Positions 27,335-38,117 of a stretch of DNA of 64,000 nt are shown here, piece after piece. Position 1 is the stretch's first letter. Every line of letters begins with the position of its first letter. The DNA comes from Paenibacillus crassostreae (GTDB taxonomy: Bacteria; Bacillota; Bacilli; Paenibacillales; Paenibacillaceae): contig NZ_CP017770.1 of NCBI RefSeq assembly GCF_001857945.1, forward strand, positions 372,001 through 436,000, written 5' to 3'. Both the position numbers and the translations under genes were made by a program. The notes under the pieces were generated by a model that made no database searches, was not told the DNA's origin, and was given only the letters and a program-made list of their open reading frames with translations.

Positions 27335-28781
27335 TCAACTTCCTTTCCACAACACTCAGTAACTTAGACAATGCAAACGTCATCACGAAATAAATGGCTG
27401 CTGCAATGATAAATGGACTAAGTCCTTTGTAAGTAATGTTCTTAACTACCCCTGCTTGATACATAATATCAGCCATTCCGATCACGGAAATAATAGAGGA
27501 TTCCTTAATAATGGTAATAAATTCATTCCCTATCGCAGGAAGTACAGCTTTAAAGGCTTGTGGCAAAATAATATGTCTCATCGCTGTTCCACGTTTCATT
27601 CCTAATGAACGAGCAGCTTCCATTTGTCCACGATCTACGCCCTGTATTCCTGCTCTAAATATTTCAGCTAGATAAGCTGAACTGTTAATAGATAACGTGA
27701 TAATACCAGATTGAAGAGGTGAGAAATTAATGCCGAATGTTAAGGCCATACCGTAATGAATGATCATCAATTGAACAAGCATCGGTGTACCACGTAACAC
27801 TTCGACATAAGCCGTCCCTAACCACTTCACGATACCGATATTTGTCATTCTCAGTAAAGAGATAAACAATCCAATAATGAACCCGAATAATACACCTAAA
27901 GCTGATAGTAACAATGTATATCCAATACCTTGTATATAATAACTTCGATACTTCCATGCAACATCAAGAATGTTCCCTGATTTCTCTTTGCCAGCTGCAA
28001 GAAGACTCGCTTCTTTAACCATCCGCTCAATGTCTCCGTTACTCTTTAATCGAGTAAGTGTATCATTAACCGCATTTAGAAGCTCTGTATTACCTTTTTG
28101 AATTCCAATTGCTGCTAAGGACTCTGCATCTTCTGGCTCTGCATCCGCAAGAACAATCTCTGAATCAAGATACCCCTCAGCAACCGTGTCTTCTACTATA
28201 ATTGCGTTGATTCTGTTCGTCTCCAACTGGAGAATAAGATCTGGTATTTTATCTAAAGATGTCAGGTCAGCGTTCGGAATCGTCATTCCAATCTCTTCTT
28301 GAATGGAACCTTTCTGTACGCCGATCTTCTCACCCTCAAGTTCCTTCATCGTTGGATACTTCGCTTGATCCTCTGCACGAACAACGATCACTTGATGTGC
28401 AACATAGTAATTATCAGAGAAATCTATACTTTTAAGCCTTTCTTCTGTTGGTGTTAATCCCGAGATAACGAAATCAACCCGACCACTTTGCAGAGCGGAT
28501 AAAAGACTATCAAATCCCATATCTTCAATGACAAGTTTAGCCCCAAGATCTTTGGCAATTTCCTCAGCTATAGCAATGTCAAAGCCTACTATTTGATCTT
28601 TTCCGTCAATCGTTTTGTGAAATTCATAAGGCGCGAACTCCGCGCTTGTTCCAAGAATCAGTTCTTTATAAACTTTCTTTGTTTCTGATTCGGCGCTTAC
28701 CGTCTCCGTCGTCTGCAAACCCGTAGTTAGCAGGATAACGGTGCTAAGTAGAAACACAATCATTCGAGTAAATTTCTTCAA
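27315..28781 (-). CDS. Fused amino-acid-binding protein and permease
   Basis: A 488-residue fusion. A signal/anchor segment covers about 1-30. An SBP_bac_3 domain (about 38-262) has the family features [39 protein letters not shown] and [12 protein letters not shown] His/Glu/Gln/Arg/opine-type permease domain follows (about 280-485), with [38 protein letters not shown] and [15 protein letters not shown]. Fusion of receptor and channel is known in Bacillota and tethers the receptor to the pore. TTG start after GGGGAG. The ATPase gene follows with overlap. Confidence 0.9.
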   Translation of the reverse strand: MKKFTRMIVFLLSTVILLTTGLQTTETVSAESETKKVYKELILGTSAEFAPYEFHKTIDGKDQIVGFDIAIAEEIAKDLGAKLVIEDMGFDSLLSALQSGRVDFVISGLTPTEERLKSIDFSDNYYVAHQVIVVRAEDQAKYPTMKELEGEKIGVQKGSIQEEIGMTIPNADLTSLDKIPDLILQLETNRINAIIVEDTVAEGYLDSEIVLADAEPEDAESLAAIGIQKGNTELLNAVNDTLTRLKSNGDIERMVKEASLLAAGKEKSGNILDVAWKYRSYYIQGIGYTLLLSALGVLFGFIIGLFISLLRMTNIGIVKWLGTAYVEVLRGTPMLVQLMIIHYGMALTFGINFSPLQSGIITLSINSSAYLAEIFRAGIQGVDRGQMEAARSLGMKRGTAMRHIILPQAFKAVLPAIGNEFITIIKESSIISVIGMADIMYQAGVVKNITYKGLSPFIIAAAIYFVMTFALSKLLSVVERKLSASDNR

Positions 28782-28911
28782 CTTCCAGTTCTCCCCTTAC
28801 CATGAAAATATAATTGATCATTTTGCAACTGGACAATCATACGTGAAAATGTATGTTTATGCAATGACGTACACTAAATCGTTAAATTTTCAGTTCCATA
28901 CGCCACAAAAA

Positions 28912-28968
28912 ATCGCTCCTTTGTCTAGCTTTAATGGTCTAACCATTCAGCCTACAATGGAGCGGTTT
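28912..28968 (-). terminator. Terminator of the glgBA operon
   Basis: On the minus strand CCGCTCCATTGT and ACAAAGGAGCG pair around an inner stem AATGGTTAGACCATT, followed by ATTTTTT. Confidence 0.75.
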
Positions 28969-28973
28969 TTATT

Positions 28974-30422
28974 TTACAATAATTCATCTTCTACTATGTT
29001 ACCCATAATTCTTTCGTAAATACTAATATACTCAAGTGCAGATATGTTCCAACTATAATCACCGCAAAATGCATTCTGGGTGATGGTATCCCAATGTGAA
29101 GGTTGATGATAGAAAGACACTGCACGACGAAGGGTATGCATCATATCATGTGCATTATACGAATGAAATGTAAATCCATTCCCTGCACCCGTAAATTCGT
29201 TATATGCATGTACTGTATCATTCAACCCACCGGTCTCACGTACAACGGGGATGCTACCATAACGTAAAGCTAACAGTTGACTAATTCCACAAGGTTCAAA
29301 TTTTGATGGCATGAGGAATAAATCACTGGCAGCATAACATAGGCGTGAAAGCCTTTCACTAAAGGTAATGAGCGATACACATTTAAGTGGATACCGTTGC
29401 ATTAACTCTTTAAACCAAGCTTCATAATTAGAATCACCCGTCCCTAGAAGCACTAGTTGCGCATCATCATCATATAGCATTTCATCAATAACTCTGATGA
29501 CTAAATCTATACCCTTAGAATCAACAAGCCGAGTGACCATTGCGATCAGAGGTACCTTCGCAGCTATAGGGAGATTTAATTCCTTTTGCAGTTCTATTTT
29601 ATTGCTCTGTTTCTGCTCGAGATTAGAACGATAATTCGTGTAAATATAGGGATCATTCTCAGGATTATAGATCAACGTATCGATCCCATTCACAATCCCC
29701 GTCAATTTATCTCCTAATGTGGCTAATAACCCATCCAATCCATATCCAAATTGTGAGGTTTGAATTTCTTGGGCATATGTTGGACTCACCGTCGTGACAT
29801 GATCTGAATAGAGAATACCAGCTTTCATAAAGTTAGCTTTCCCATAATATTCAACGCCAAGGTAATATCTATTATCTAGATCTAAAAATTCACTTAAATT
29901 ATCGTAAGGAAAAACGCCCTGATACTGTAAATTATGAATGGTGAATACCGTACGTATTTGAGAGAAAAGGGGTTCATGGCGATAATGTGCTTCTAACAAT
30001 AATGGAACCATAGCTGTATGCCAATCATGACAGTGGATCACATCAGCTTGAATATCTAACGCACGAATAACATCTAACACAGCACGATTGAAGAACGAAA
30101 ACCGCTCTCCATCATCCATATACCCATAAATACCTTCTCGTCCAAAATAATATTCATTATCTATAAAATAATATGATATTCCTTCATGGTAGATAAACTC
30201 TATGCCACAGTATTGACTTCTCCAACCAACCTGTACAACAATTTCAGCCACATGTGTCATACGCTCACGATCAGCTTTAGGTATTCCCCGATATTTTGGA
30301 AGAATAACAGTCATTTCTATTCCATCCTGTTGGAGTGCTTTAGGTAAAGCGCCTATAACATCAGCAAGGCCACCTGTCTTGATGAAAGGTGTTGATTCAG
30401 CTGCAACGAATACAACTTTCAT
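28974..30422 (-). CDS. glgA: Glycogen synthase
   Basis: A 482-residue GT5 glycosyltransferase that extends alpha-1,4-glucan using ADP-glucose. The N-terminal substrate loop has Lys15 in TPFIKTGGLADVIGALP; later motifs include VIHCHDWHTAM, FTIHNLQYQG and near the C-terminus MPSKFEPCGISQLLALRYG and VRETGGLNDTV. Length is normal for the family. It overlaps glgB by 4 bases (ATGA) and so is translationally coupled. Confidence 0.95.
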   Translation of the reverse strand: MKVVFVAAESTPFIKTGGLADVIGALPKALQQDGIEMTVILPKYRGIPKADRERMTHVAEIVVQVGWRSQYCGIEFIYHEGISYYFIDNEYYFGREGIYGYMDDGERFSFFNRAVLDVIRALDIQADVIHCHDWHTAMVPLLLEAHYRHEPLFSQIRTVFTIHNLQYQGVFPYDNLSEFLDLDNRYYLGVEYYGKANFMKAGILYSDHVTTVSPTYAQEIQTSQFGYGLDGLLATLGDKLTGIVNGIDTLIYNPENDPYIYTNYRSNLEQKQSNKIELQKELNLPIAAKVPLIAMVTRLVDSKGIDLVIRVIDEMLYDDDAQLVLLGTGDSNYEAWFKELMQRYPLKCVSLITFSERLSRLCYAASDLFLMPSKFEPCGISQLLALRYGSIPVVRETGGLNDTVHAYNEFTGAGNGFTFHSYNAHDMMHTLRRAVSFYHQPSHWDTITQNAFCGDYSWNISALEYISIYERIMGNIVEDELL

Positions 30423-32332
30423 AATTCATCTCTCCTTCTAACTTTCCTCTTGTAAATCAACATACTTAGAGGAGGAATCGTAAGCTCAAGACTTTGTTTC
30501 TGCTGATGCCAACCCACATTTCCGGTCTGAATTGAAGGTTTAATCTCCCGCCCTTCCCCACCAAAATCAAGATCATCACTATTAAGCACACATTGATATG
30601 TACCTTTACGTAATACGCCTATGCGATAATCTGTCCTAGCTATAGGTTGGAAATTTATGATGATAATCAGCTCATCTACTGTCTTTTTACCTTTTCGGAT
30701 ATAAGAGATAACACTTTGTGATGAATCATCTGCACTAATCCACTGAAAACCCTCCATAGAATGATCTAGTTCCCAAAGTGCCTTTTCATGTAAATAAAAT
30801 TGGTTCAAAACCTTTGTATAATTCTGCAATTGTCGATGCTTATCATAATCTAACAATAGCCAATCCAATTGTTCTTGATCTTTCCATTCAATAAATTGGC
30901 CAAATTCACCACCCATAAATAGAAGTTTCTTACCAGGTTGAGTCATTTGGTATCCAAGCAAACTACGCAGTCCTGCGAATTTCTCCTCGTATGTACCAGG
31001 CATTTTATTCAATAAAGATTTCTTCCCGTGAACAACCTCATCATGCGAAAGTGGAAGTGCGAAATTCTCAGCGTAGGCATAGCAAATTGGAAATGTTAAT
31101 AAATGATGTTGAGAAGGTCTTTCCCAGAAAGGACTTTCTATGTATTTCAACGTATCGTTCATCCATCCCATATTCCATTTGTAATTAAACCCTAGACCCT
31201 CCTGATCAACAGGAGATGTGACTCCTGGCCAAGCACTGGATTCTTCCGCCATCATGAGTGTATAGGGATAATAACGGAATATGGTTGTATTCAGTTGTTG
31301 GATGAAAGCGATCGCTTCCAAGTTCTCTACACCACCCATTTTATTTAATTGGTTTTGCTCCACTTTCTTTTCGAAATCAAGCCGAATCATGCTCGTTACA
31401 GCATCCACACGAAGTCCATCGATATGATACATTTCCAACCAAAATAAGGCATTTGAAATAAGGTATGAAACAACCTCTGGTTTCCCATAATCAAAAGAGA
31501 GTGTTCCCCAACCTTCTTTCTCAGCTTTGAAGGCATCACTGTATTCATAACATGGCGTTCCATCAAACATTCGTAAACCATGTGCATCTTTAGCGAAATG
31601 AGCTGGCACCCAATCCATGATGACACCCAACCCTGCCTGGTGGCAGTGATCTACTAAAGACATGAATTCTTGAGGCGTTCCAAACCTACTTGTGATTGCA
31701 AAAAAACCAGTACCTTGATAGCCCCATGATAAATCATACGGATGCTCACTTAAAGGCATAAATTCAATATGTGTATAACCCATTTCTTTCACATATGGAA
31801 TAAGAATGTCCGAAATTTCATCATAGGAATATAAAGATCCATCAGCCTTTTGTCTCCAGGTTCCAAGATGAACTTCATAGATATTAACAGGCTTCTGAAA
31901 AGGCTGTTGTTTACGCCATTCTGCGTCATTCCATTGATATTCATCCAATCTCGTCACAATCGAGGCTGTATTGGGTCTCAGTTCAGCTTGAAAAGCATAC
32001 GGATCTGCCTTGAGGAATGTGACACCATCAGGTCCTGTAATTACAAATTTGTATAATGTACCAACACTTATTTCAGGAAAAAAGCGACTCCATATCCCCG
32101 AACCGGGCATCTTATGTAGTGAATGATCTTGCCCACTCCATGCATTCATATCTATTGCTAGTCCAACATCAAGTGCATGAGGAGCCCAGACTGCAAATCT
32201 TACACCACTCAGACCCATTTCTATCGTTGGATGTGCACCAAGGAAACGGTAACTATGGTGTGAAGTGCCTTCATGAAATAAATAATAATCATTCGCTGAT
32301 ATTAGTTCGTCTTGTTTTTCCTGAGCCATCAT
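30419..32332 (-). CDS. glgB: 1,4-alpha-glucan branching enzyme
   Basis: A 637-residue GH13 enzyme that introduces alpha-1,6 branches into glycogen. An N-terminal CBM48 domain (about 15-110) is followed by the GH13 barrel. Visible regions are IMDWVPAHFAKD, GLRVDAVTSMI (nucleophile Asp), MAEESSAWPGV (acid Glu) and LPLSHDEVVHGKKSL. The C-terminal all-beta domain covers about 530-637. The length and CBM48 start fit the shorter GlgB type of Bacilli. Divergent from glgC. Confidence 0.95.
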   Translation of the reverse strand: MMAQEKQDELISANDYYLFHEGTSHHSYRFLGAHPTIEMGLSGVRFAVWAPHALDVGLAIDMNAWSGQDHSLHKMPGSGIWSRFFPEISVGTLYKFVITGPDGVTFLKADPYAFQAELRPNTASIVTRLDEYQWNDAEWRKQQPFQKPVNIYEVHLGTWRQKADGSLYSYDEISDILIPYVKEMGYTHIEFMPLSEHPYDLSWGYQGTGFFAITSRFGTPQEFMSLVDHCHQAGLGVIMDWVPAHFAKDAHGLRMFDGTPCYEYSDAFKAEKEGWGTLSFDYGKPEVVSYLISNALFWLEMYHIDGLRVDAVTSMIRLDFEKKVEQNQLNKMGGVENLEAIAFIQQLNTTIFRYYPYTLMMAEESSAWPGVTSPVDQEGLGFNYKWNMGWMNDTLKYIESPFWERPSQHHLLTFPICYAYAENFALPLSHDEVVHGKKSLLNKMPGTYEEKFAGLRSLLGYQMTQPGKKLLFMGGEFGQFIEWKDQEQLDWLLLDYDKHRQLQNYTKVLNQFYLHEKALWELDHSMEGFQWISADDSSQSVISYIRKGKKTVDELIIIINFQPIARTDYRIGVLRKGTYQCVLNSDDLDFGGEGREIKPSIQTGNVGWHQQKQSLELTIPPLSMLIYKRKVRRRDEL

Positions 32333-32400
32333 TCATATCACCTTCTTATACAAGTATAGTCAACATTACTATTAGCCTATTCCAACAATTCTGAAAATAT

Positions 32401-32421
32401 AAATGATATTTCAAATCATTT
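32401..32421. promoter_or_regulatory. Inverted repeat in the glgB/glgC divergent gap
   Basis: AAATGAT and ATCATTT flank a 7-base spacer, in the 186-base gap between divergent glgB and glgC. It could be an operator shared by both promoters; the regulator is unknown. Confidence 0.3.
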
Positions 32422-32518
32422 CATTGTAATATTTCATAATAATTTCAATATACTCATTTCATGTGGGATTAAGGGCCTTACCTGCACTATATTGCACATC
32501 AATTAGGAGGGACTCAAC

Positions 32519-33730
32519 ATGATTAGAAAAGAATGCATTGCTATGCTACTTGCAGGTGGAGAAGGTCGAAGATTGGCACCTTTCACTTCAGAAATGGCAA
32601 AACCAGCTGTACCGTTTGGAGGGCATTATCGGATTATTGATTTTCCACTTAGTAATTGCGTAAACTCTGGAATTGAAACGGTTGGTGTACTTACTCAGTA
32701 TGAAGCTAATTCATTACATGATCATATTGAATTGGGTGAACCTTGGGGATTACACAATACTCGAGATGGTGGTTTGACACTTCTGCCTTCTTATAAAACG
32801 GGTAATGATTACTCGGGGACAGCAGATGCCATTTATAAGAATATGGAGTATATCGATCAACACGATCCAGAACATGTCGTTATCCTTTCTGGAGATCATA
32901 TCTACCACATGGATTATAGTCATATGTTGGAAGATCATAAGAATAAAAATGCTCAAGCAACCATATCAGTCATTGAAGTTCCACTAAAGGAAGCTAGTCG
33001 CTTTGGTGTATTAAGTGTGGATAAAGAAATGCAGATTTATGACTTCCATGAAAAACCAGAACATCCTGAAAGTAATTTAGCTTCTATGGGCGTATATATA
33101 TTTAAATGGAGTTATTTAAGGGAATTATTAATTCATGATGCTGCTAATCTGACCTCAACACATGATTTTGGAAAAGACATTATTCCAACGATGGTATCTA
33201 AGCGTGATTCACTATTTGCATATCAATTTAATGGTTATTGGAGAGATGTGGGTACCGTTGAGAGTCTCTGGGAAGCTCATATGGATCTCTTAGACCATAA
33301 TGTTGACTGGGAAATACATAAGACCAACTGGCCTATGTACAGCCGCCCTCAGAAATTAAATATGATACAACCGAAGCACAAGTCTGAAAATAGTACAAAC
33401 TGCATGTTATCAGATTCTTGTTATATAGAAGGTTACGCAGAGAATTCTGTTATCTTTTATGGTGTCGAAATTGGTAAAAATTCTATGATTAAAGATAGCG
33501 TCATTATGCCACATGCAAAAATAGGTCGTCATGTGATCATCGAACATGCGATTATTGGAGAAGGTGCCGTCATAAAAGATGGTTCTGTGATTCAAGGATC
33601 TGTCAACCAAGTCAATATTGTTGGTCCTCGCGAAGTCATCAGTAGAAAACCTACTATACTGACACAACCAGCACGAATACTTCAAGATGTTTATGAGAAT
33701 TCTACCCGACTTCGAGCGGAACTTTTATAA
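32519..33730 (+). CDS. glgC: Glucose-1-phosphate adenylyltransferase
   Basis: A 403-residue enzyme making ADP-glucose, the committed step of glycogen synthesis. The N-terminal nucleotidyltransferase domain has [16 protein letters not shown] and [28 protein letters not shown] and [14 protein letters not shown] follow; [16 protein letters not shown] marks the end of the catalytic domain. The left-handed beta-helix covers about 290-390. AGGAGGG precedes the ATG. No glgD follows, although many Bacilli have glgC-glgD, so this may act as a homotetramer. Confidence 0.94.
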   Translation: MIRKECIAMLLAGGEGRRLAPFTSEMAKPAVPFGGHYRIIDFPLSNCVNSGIETVGVLTQYEANSLHDHIELGEPWGLHNTRDGGLTLLPSYKTGNDYSGTADAIYKNMEYIDQHDPEHVVILSGDHIYHMDYSHMLEDHKNKNAQATISVIEVPLKEASRFGVLSVDKEMQIYDFHEKPEHPESNLASMGVYIFKWSYLRELLIHDAANLTSTHDFGKDIIPTMVSKRDSLFAYQFNGYWRDVGTVESLWEAHMDLLDHNVDWEIHKTNWPMYSRPQKLNMIQPKHKSENSTNCMLSDSCYIEGYAENSVIFYGVEIGKNSMIKDSVIMPHAKIGRHVIIEHAIIGEGAVIKDGSVIQGSVNQVNIVGPREVISRKPTILTQPARILQDVYENSTRLRAELL

Positions 33731-33750
33731 TACGATAATTATATTTAAAC

Positions 33751-33787
33751 AAATGGCGAACCAAGTTAACAAACCGGTTCGCCATTT
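33751..33787. terminator. Bidirectional hairpin between glgC and the sensor kinase gene
   Basis: AAATGGCGAACC and GGTTCGCCATTT pair perfectly across a 13-base loop. Confidence 0.8.
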
Positions 33788-33820
33788 AGTCATTTTATAT
33801 TATATTCAGTACATTAATCA

Positions 33821-35251
33821 TTAAATAGGAACACTATCTTCTGGTTGATCGGTGTCTTCCTTAATTTCCGCAAGTGGTAACATCACTCTAACAATGGTAC
33901 CCTTACCTAGTTCACTAACAATTTCCATCGTCCCATGATGTTGTTCCACAAGTTGTTGAGAGATAGCTAATCCTAATCCCGTCCCACCATTCAAAGGATT
34001 AACCTGAAAGAACCGATCTCGCACTCTATTGAGATGTTCCTCACTAATACCTAACCCAGTGTCATGAACATCAACTTCCACTTGTCCAGGATAGCAGTTC
34101 AACACAAGTTGGATCACACTACCTTCATCTGAGAATTTAATGGCATTATCAACTAAGTTCAAGAAGATCTGCTTAAGTCGGTTACCGTCTCCTATGACAA
34201 TAGGATTCTCATCTGATTCTAAGACTAGTTTAATATTCTTCTTCTCCGCTTTTGTCCACATATTCAGCATGATCTCCTGAAGCAGTTCTTTAAGGACAAC
34301 CTCTCCAAAGACAAGCCTCATCTCATTCTGTTGAAGTTTAGAGAAGTCCAATATTTCTTCAACTAAGCCAATCAAGCGCTCTGTTTCTTTAGAAATAATC
34401 TGCATTCCAACCTTCGTCTCTTCAGGATCATATCCGCCTGAATCTAAAGTCTCACTCCATCCTTTAATACTCGTTAATGGAGTTCTTAATTCATGCGAAA
34501 TGGATGAAATGAAGTCATCTTTAATCTGATTACTTCTGACAATCTCTTCTGCCATATGATTAAGTGTGCTCGCCAATTCACCTAATTCATATCTATAATC
34601 ACCTTTCACTCTCACCTTATACTTCCCCTTGGCCATGAGTGCAGAGACTGCTGTAATATTATTCAGTGGCTTCACGATCGAATTCGCGAGTCCTAGACTA
34701 AAGGCAAGTACGATAGCTAATACGGCCACACCAATTCCCGTCGATAACATAGTCACATCAAAAAGTTTGTCGTTTACGGTTGTAAGAGAAGTTGTATACC
34801 GTAGAATATATGGTTCTTCTCCGTTCATTTGCAGCAGCTTAGACACAGCCATAACATCTTCATCAGTGGATGGCTGACGGCCAACCCATCGACCAAAATC
34901 CCCGGAAATGGCTTGAGGAATATCGCTTGTTGTAATCGTCGTATCGGGATTGAATTCAGTCGTATTGATTAATACATTACCGTTAATATCTAATATTTGC
35001 AGTTCTGTCGTGTTCATTTTAAAGTTAACCAGCATATCTGACAATAAGTTGATTTTCTCTTCTTCAAAGAACCTAAATTTCTGATAAAAATCTTCGGCAT
35101 TTTTGACATAGCTTGAAATATAACTATACACGCTATCATAATAATACGATCTTATCGCTAATAAGAAGATCACTTCCACAAGCAGCAGCGCCGTAAACAC
35201 TACGATGAAGTAGTGTAAGACGATCTGTCTGCGTATCCCTTTCTTACTCAT
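33821..35251 (-). CDS. Sensor histidine kinase with HAMP domain
   Basis: A 476-residue membrane kinase. Two membrane segments (about 10-32 and 160-185) enclose an extracellular sensor region of about 125 residues. HAMP follows (about 185-240), then HisKA with ISHELRTPLTSIKGWSE (phospho-His) and an ATPase domain with NLVDNAIKFS, DTGLGI and GGTGLGLAI. The ATG at 35251 overlaps the response-regulator stop as ATGA. Probable partner is the OmpR-type regulator just upstream. The signal is unknown; gene order puts it with a lipoprotein and an ABC ATPase. Confidence 0.9.
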   Translation of the reverse strand: MSKKGIRRQIVLHYFIVVFTALLLVEVIFLLAIRSYYYDSVYSYISSYVKNAEDFYQKFRFFEEEKINLLSDMLVNFKMNTTELQILDINGNVLINTTEFNPDTTITTSDIPQAISGDFGRWVGRQPSTDEDVMAVSKLLQMNGEEPYILRYTTSLTTVNDKLFDVTMLSTGIGVAVLAIVLAFSLGLANSIVKPLNNITAVSALMAKGKYKVRVKGDYRYELGELASTLNHMAEEIVRSNQIKDDFISSISHELRTPLTSIKGWSETLDSGGYDPEETKVGMQIISKETERLIGLVEEILDFSKLQQNEMRLVFGEVVLKELLQEIMLNMWTKAEKKNIKLVLESDENPIVIGDGNRLKQIFLNLVDNAIKFSDEGSVIQLVLNCYPGQVEVDVHDTGLGISEEHLNRVRDRFFQVNPLNGGTGLGLAISQQLVEQHHGTMEIVSELGKGTIVRVMLPLAEIKEDTDQPEDSVPI

Positions 35252-35946
35252 TGGACATTGCCCTTCCACTTATATCCATGACCCCAAACGGTTTGTAAAT
35301 ACAATGGTTCCGATGGATTCTCTTCAATCTTCTGACGTAAGCGGCGAATATTCACATCTACAATCTTTGGATCTCCCATATATTCCTTACCCCACACATG
35401 ATCTAACAGAACATCTCGACTAAGTGGTGTCGTTTCTTTCTCAAGGAAAAATTGAATCAGGGAAAATTCGGTTGGTGTTAATTCTATGGCAACACCATTC
35501 TTTTTAAATTGTTTGGTAATTAGATCTAAAGCAAATGGACCTGAATTAAAACTAACCTTTGCTGAATTTTCGCGTTGAACACTTACACGCCGTAACAACG
35601 ATTGAATACGAGCTATTAGTTCTGTTGGACTAAATGGTTTACTGACATGGTCATCTGCACCCACAGATAATGCATATACTTTATCTTGTTCCTGAACTTT
35701 TGCTGTTAAGAATATTATTCCTATTCGTTCATTAGTCTCTCTAATTCTTCTGCACACTTCAAATCCATCGATACCAGGTACCATAACATCCAGAAGTGCA
35801 ATGTCAATGTCAGGATTCGCATTTAACTTCTCAATCGCTTCATAACCATCCTCAGCCTCTACAACATCAAAACCATTACGCTTTAAATTTATGACTATAA
35901 AACTACGAATGGATTCCTCGTCCTCCAAGATTAGAACTTTACTCAC
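35248..35946 (-). CDS. OmpR/PhoB-family response regulator
   Basis: A 232-residue regulator. The receiver (1 to about 118) has the acidic pair in ILEDEES, the phospho-acceptor Asp in ALLDVMVPGIDG and Lys in DDHVSKPFSP. The winged-helix DNA-binding domain (about 130-232) has LTPTEFSLIQFFL and VDVNIRRLRQKIE. I start at the GTG at 35946, which has AAGGGGAG upstream; the longer frame lacks a site. It overlaps the upstream lipoprotein gene by 8 bases and the kinase gene by 3 to 4 bases. Confidence 0.9.
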   Translation of the reverse strand: MSKVLILEDEESIRSFIVINLKRNGFDVVEAEDGYEAIEKLNANPDIDIALLDVMVPGIDGFEVCRRIRETNERIGIIFLTAKVQEQDKVYALSVGADDHVSKPFSPTELIARIQSLLRRVSVQRENSAKVSFNSGPFALDLITKQFKKNGVAIELTPTEFSLIQFFLEKETTPLSRDVLLDHVWGKEYMGDPKIVDVNIRRLRQKIEENPSEPLYLQTVWGHGYKWKGNVQ

Positions 35947-37252
35947 TTTGACTCCCCTTCCTTTCAATCGGAGCAACATCTTTCTCCACTTTTTTATTAT
36001 TGTTAAGCTCTAGATTTATGTCATAGCTTTTATAGCCGATCACTTTATCACTAGTTCGAACAAGTAATTCCCAATCACTATGATCCTTTTCCCAATCTAG
36101 TTGTGGGAAGAACTTAATCTCTGCTATTGTCTTGTCGGTGTCCAACATTTTAAATCGTAAGTACTCATCTTTGTTAGATGTTGTATCTAATGTGATATTA
36201 CCATGCCATTCGGGAGGGAAGAAATTAAGCAAGAATCTATTCTTGTAATCATGGTATTGTTGTCGCACAAAATTCATCCCATCTGTTCCATCCCACTGAT
36301 AATACGAGTAAAACCAAGGAATTTCTTCAAAACCAACATGTTCCCACCCTTTTGGTGTTTCCAAAATCCCAATTTCAATAATTCCATCTGAATTTACATC
36401 TTCACTATAGATTTGAATATCCTTATAGGTTTGATCCATATTTAGAACCGATATTAATTTATTCTCTTCCATGACAATTACTTCAGAATAGTAATACCCT
36501 GAACCAGAACCGCTAGCAGCATCTAGAATGATGCCTTTCTTGCCCTCAGATACATTACCAGCAACAACATTATAGTAATGATTAAGCAAAGGTTCCATTT
36601 CTAATTTGGCTAGCTCAATAAAACCTTCATCAAATTGATACACCGTCATGCGAGCATATTCATTTTGCTTCAACGATACGATCGTAAGATCATTCTGGTC
36701 ATCTGAATTAAGATCATTCATAATAAAATGGGTATATGGGGTCTCCAAAAGCTTATCCACTGTCTCCCCATTATAATTATAGACAACGAGACCGTTCTGC
36801 AGGTCACCGTCACCTCTCGAGAATCCCGCAATGATATTAAGGCTACCGTCATTGGTTAAGTCTAATATCTGTAAAGATTCAAGAATTTTTCCTTCTGCAT
36901 CAAAAGTAAATTGTTGTACCCAGGTACCATTTTGATTCTCAAATATTGAACCATGTAATGGTACGGCTTGATCCGTTGTCTCATAGAATACAACAACTTC
37001 CTTCTTACCATCACTATCTAGATCAGCGAAACGAATAAGACTTGTATTATCGTTCTCACGAGCACGAATCAGTTCTGCCCCTTTAGGAAGTTGCGATGTA
37101 ATAAATGTACGCAGTGATTCATTCTCCGCAGAAATCTGCGGTGTTTTCATAAGAGATACTGGATCACTGATAATGCTACAACCGCCAAGAATAAGTAGGG
37201 TCAGGCAAGCAGTACATGCTCTTATGAAGCTTGATTTGTTCACCCATATCAC
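35939..37252 (-). CDS. Lipoprotein with FG-GAP/VCBS-like repeats
   Basis: A 437-residue predicted lipoprotein. A hydrophobic segment ends in lipobox LILGGC. The body contains several Asp-rich repeat motifs of FG-GAP/VCBS type, such as ADLDSDGKKEVVVFYE, LDLTNDGSLNIIAGFSRGDG, NDLNSDDQNDLTIV and EDVNSDGIIEIGI, which usually build a calcium-binding beta-propeller. It starts at GTG (a second GTG three codons on is equally possible). It lies between a lone ABC ATPase and a two-component pair, so it may be a surface sensor or accessory protein for them; this is inference. Confidence 0.7.
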   Translation of the reverse strand: MIWVNKSSFIRACTACLTLLILGGCSIISDPVSLMKTPQISAENESLRTFITSQLPKGAELIRARENDNTSLIRFADLDSDGKKEVVVFYETTDQAVPLHGSIFENQNGTWVQQFTFDAEGKILESLQILDLTNDGSLNIIAGFSRGDGDLQNGLVVYNYNGETVDKLLETPYTHFIMNDLNSDDQNDLTIVSLKQNEYARMTVYQFDEGFIELAKLEMEPLLNHYYNVVAGNVSEGKKGIILDAASGSGSGYYYSEVIVMEENKLISVLNMDQTYKDIQIYSEDVNSDGIIEIGILETPKGWEHVGFEEIPWFYSYYQWDGTDGMNFVRQQYHDYKNRFLLNFFPPEWHGNITLDTTSNKDEYLRFKMLDTDKTIAEIKFFPQLDWEKDHSDWELLVRTSDKVIGYKSYDINLELNNNKKVEKDVAPIERKGSQSE

Positions 37253-37278
37253 TCTTTTCTATAATTACACTTGTTAAT

Positions 37279-38004
37279 TTAGATTAAACTTTTCTCACGC
37301 TGAGTTAAGCGTCTTCCTTTAACGTCAAATACGATTTCTCCCTTAGAAAGACCAATAATTCGACTACCATATCTTTCAGCAAGGTCTAGAGGAATAACTG
37401 TTAGCACAGTAACCCGCTCCTCCTTACACAAAGTTCTTAATTGTTCTAAGACACTCTCTGCTGATTTGGGATCAAGACCTACTACAGGTTCATCGGCAAG
37501 GATAACCTTTGCACCGTGTACCAATGCGCGTGAAATCGCTATACGTTGACGTTCACCACCGCTTAACTGTCCCATTTTGAAATGTGCCTTCTCAAGAAGA
37601 CCTAGACTCTCAATAACATCCATCGCACCCATATAATCATCTGAACGAACCGTCCCACTTAATCTACGCCACCATGGCGTCTGACCTCTTTGGCCGATGA
37701 TCACATTCTTTAATGCTGTACGTTTGGGATTAAACTCAGGGCTTTGTTCCAAGTATGCCCATTCTTTTTTAATTTTTTGTTTACCCATAAATCCTAACTT
37801 CAATACATCTACTCCGTCCACATTAAATGAACCTTGATCCCATTTCTGATTCAAAGAGAGACATTGAAGTAATGTACTTTTTCCACTCCCACTACTTCCA
37901 ACAATGGCAATCATTTCACCCTTATGGAATTGAAAATTCACATCATGAAGTATAGGATCTTTTTGTATCCCAATAAATTTAGTTAAATGTTCTATCGTAA
38001 TCAT
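37279..38004 (-). CDS. ABC transporter ATP-binding protein, PhnC-like, no permease nearby
   Basis: A 241-residue ATPase similar in layout to phosphonate importer ATPases (PhnC). Walker A GSSGSGKST, signature MGQLSGGERQRIAISRAL, Walker B VILADEPVVGLDP. The switch region reads LTVIPLDLAERYG where a His is normal (the expected H of the H-loop reads as P-L), so ATP hydrolysis may be altered. No permease or binding protein is adjacent. It heads an operon with the lipoprotein and the two-component pair. Confidence 0.75.
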   Translation of the reverse strand: MITIEHLTKFIGIQKDPILHDVNFQFHKGEMIAIVGSSGSGKSTLLQCLSLNQKWDQGSFNVDGVDVLKLGFMGKQKIKKEWAYLEQSPEFNPKRTALKNVIIGQRGQTPWWRRLSGTVRSDDYMGAMDVIESLGLLEKAHFKMGQLSGGERQRIAISRALVHGAKVILADEPVVGLDPKSAESVLEQLRTLCKEERVTVLTVIPLDLAERYGSRIIGLSKGEIVFDVKGRRLTQREKSLI

Positions 38005-38117
38005 CGCGATAACTCTCCTCTTAATCCTTTCCTATTAGTGTATGGGAAAAGACACTGAAATTCCATGCAAACAAGCGTTCTATATATTTAATTCGATAGA
38101 AACTCTTGAAACCCTGC

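Noticed and set aside
27727..27957. Short minus-strand frame of 76 codons inside the fused transporter gene
   Set aside because: It lies fully inside a well-supported gene in another frame and has no family features.
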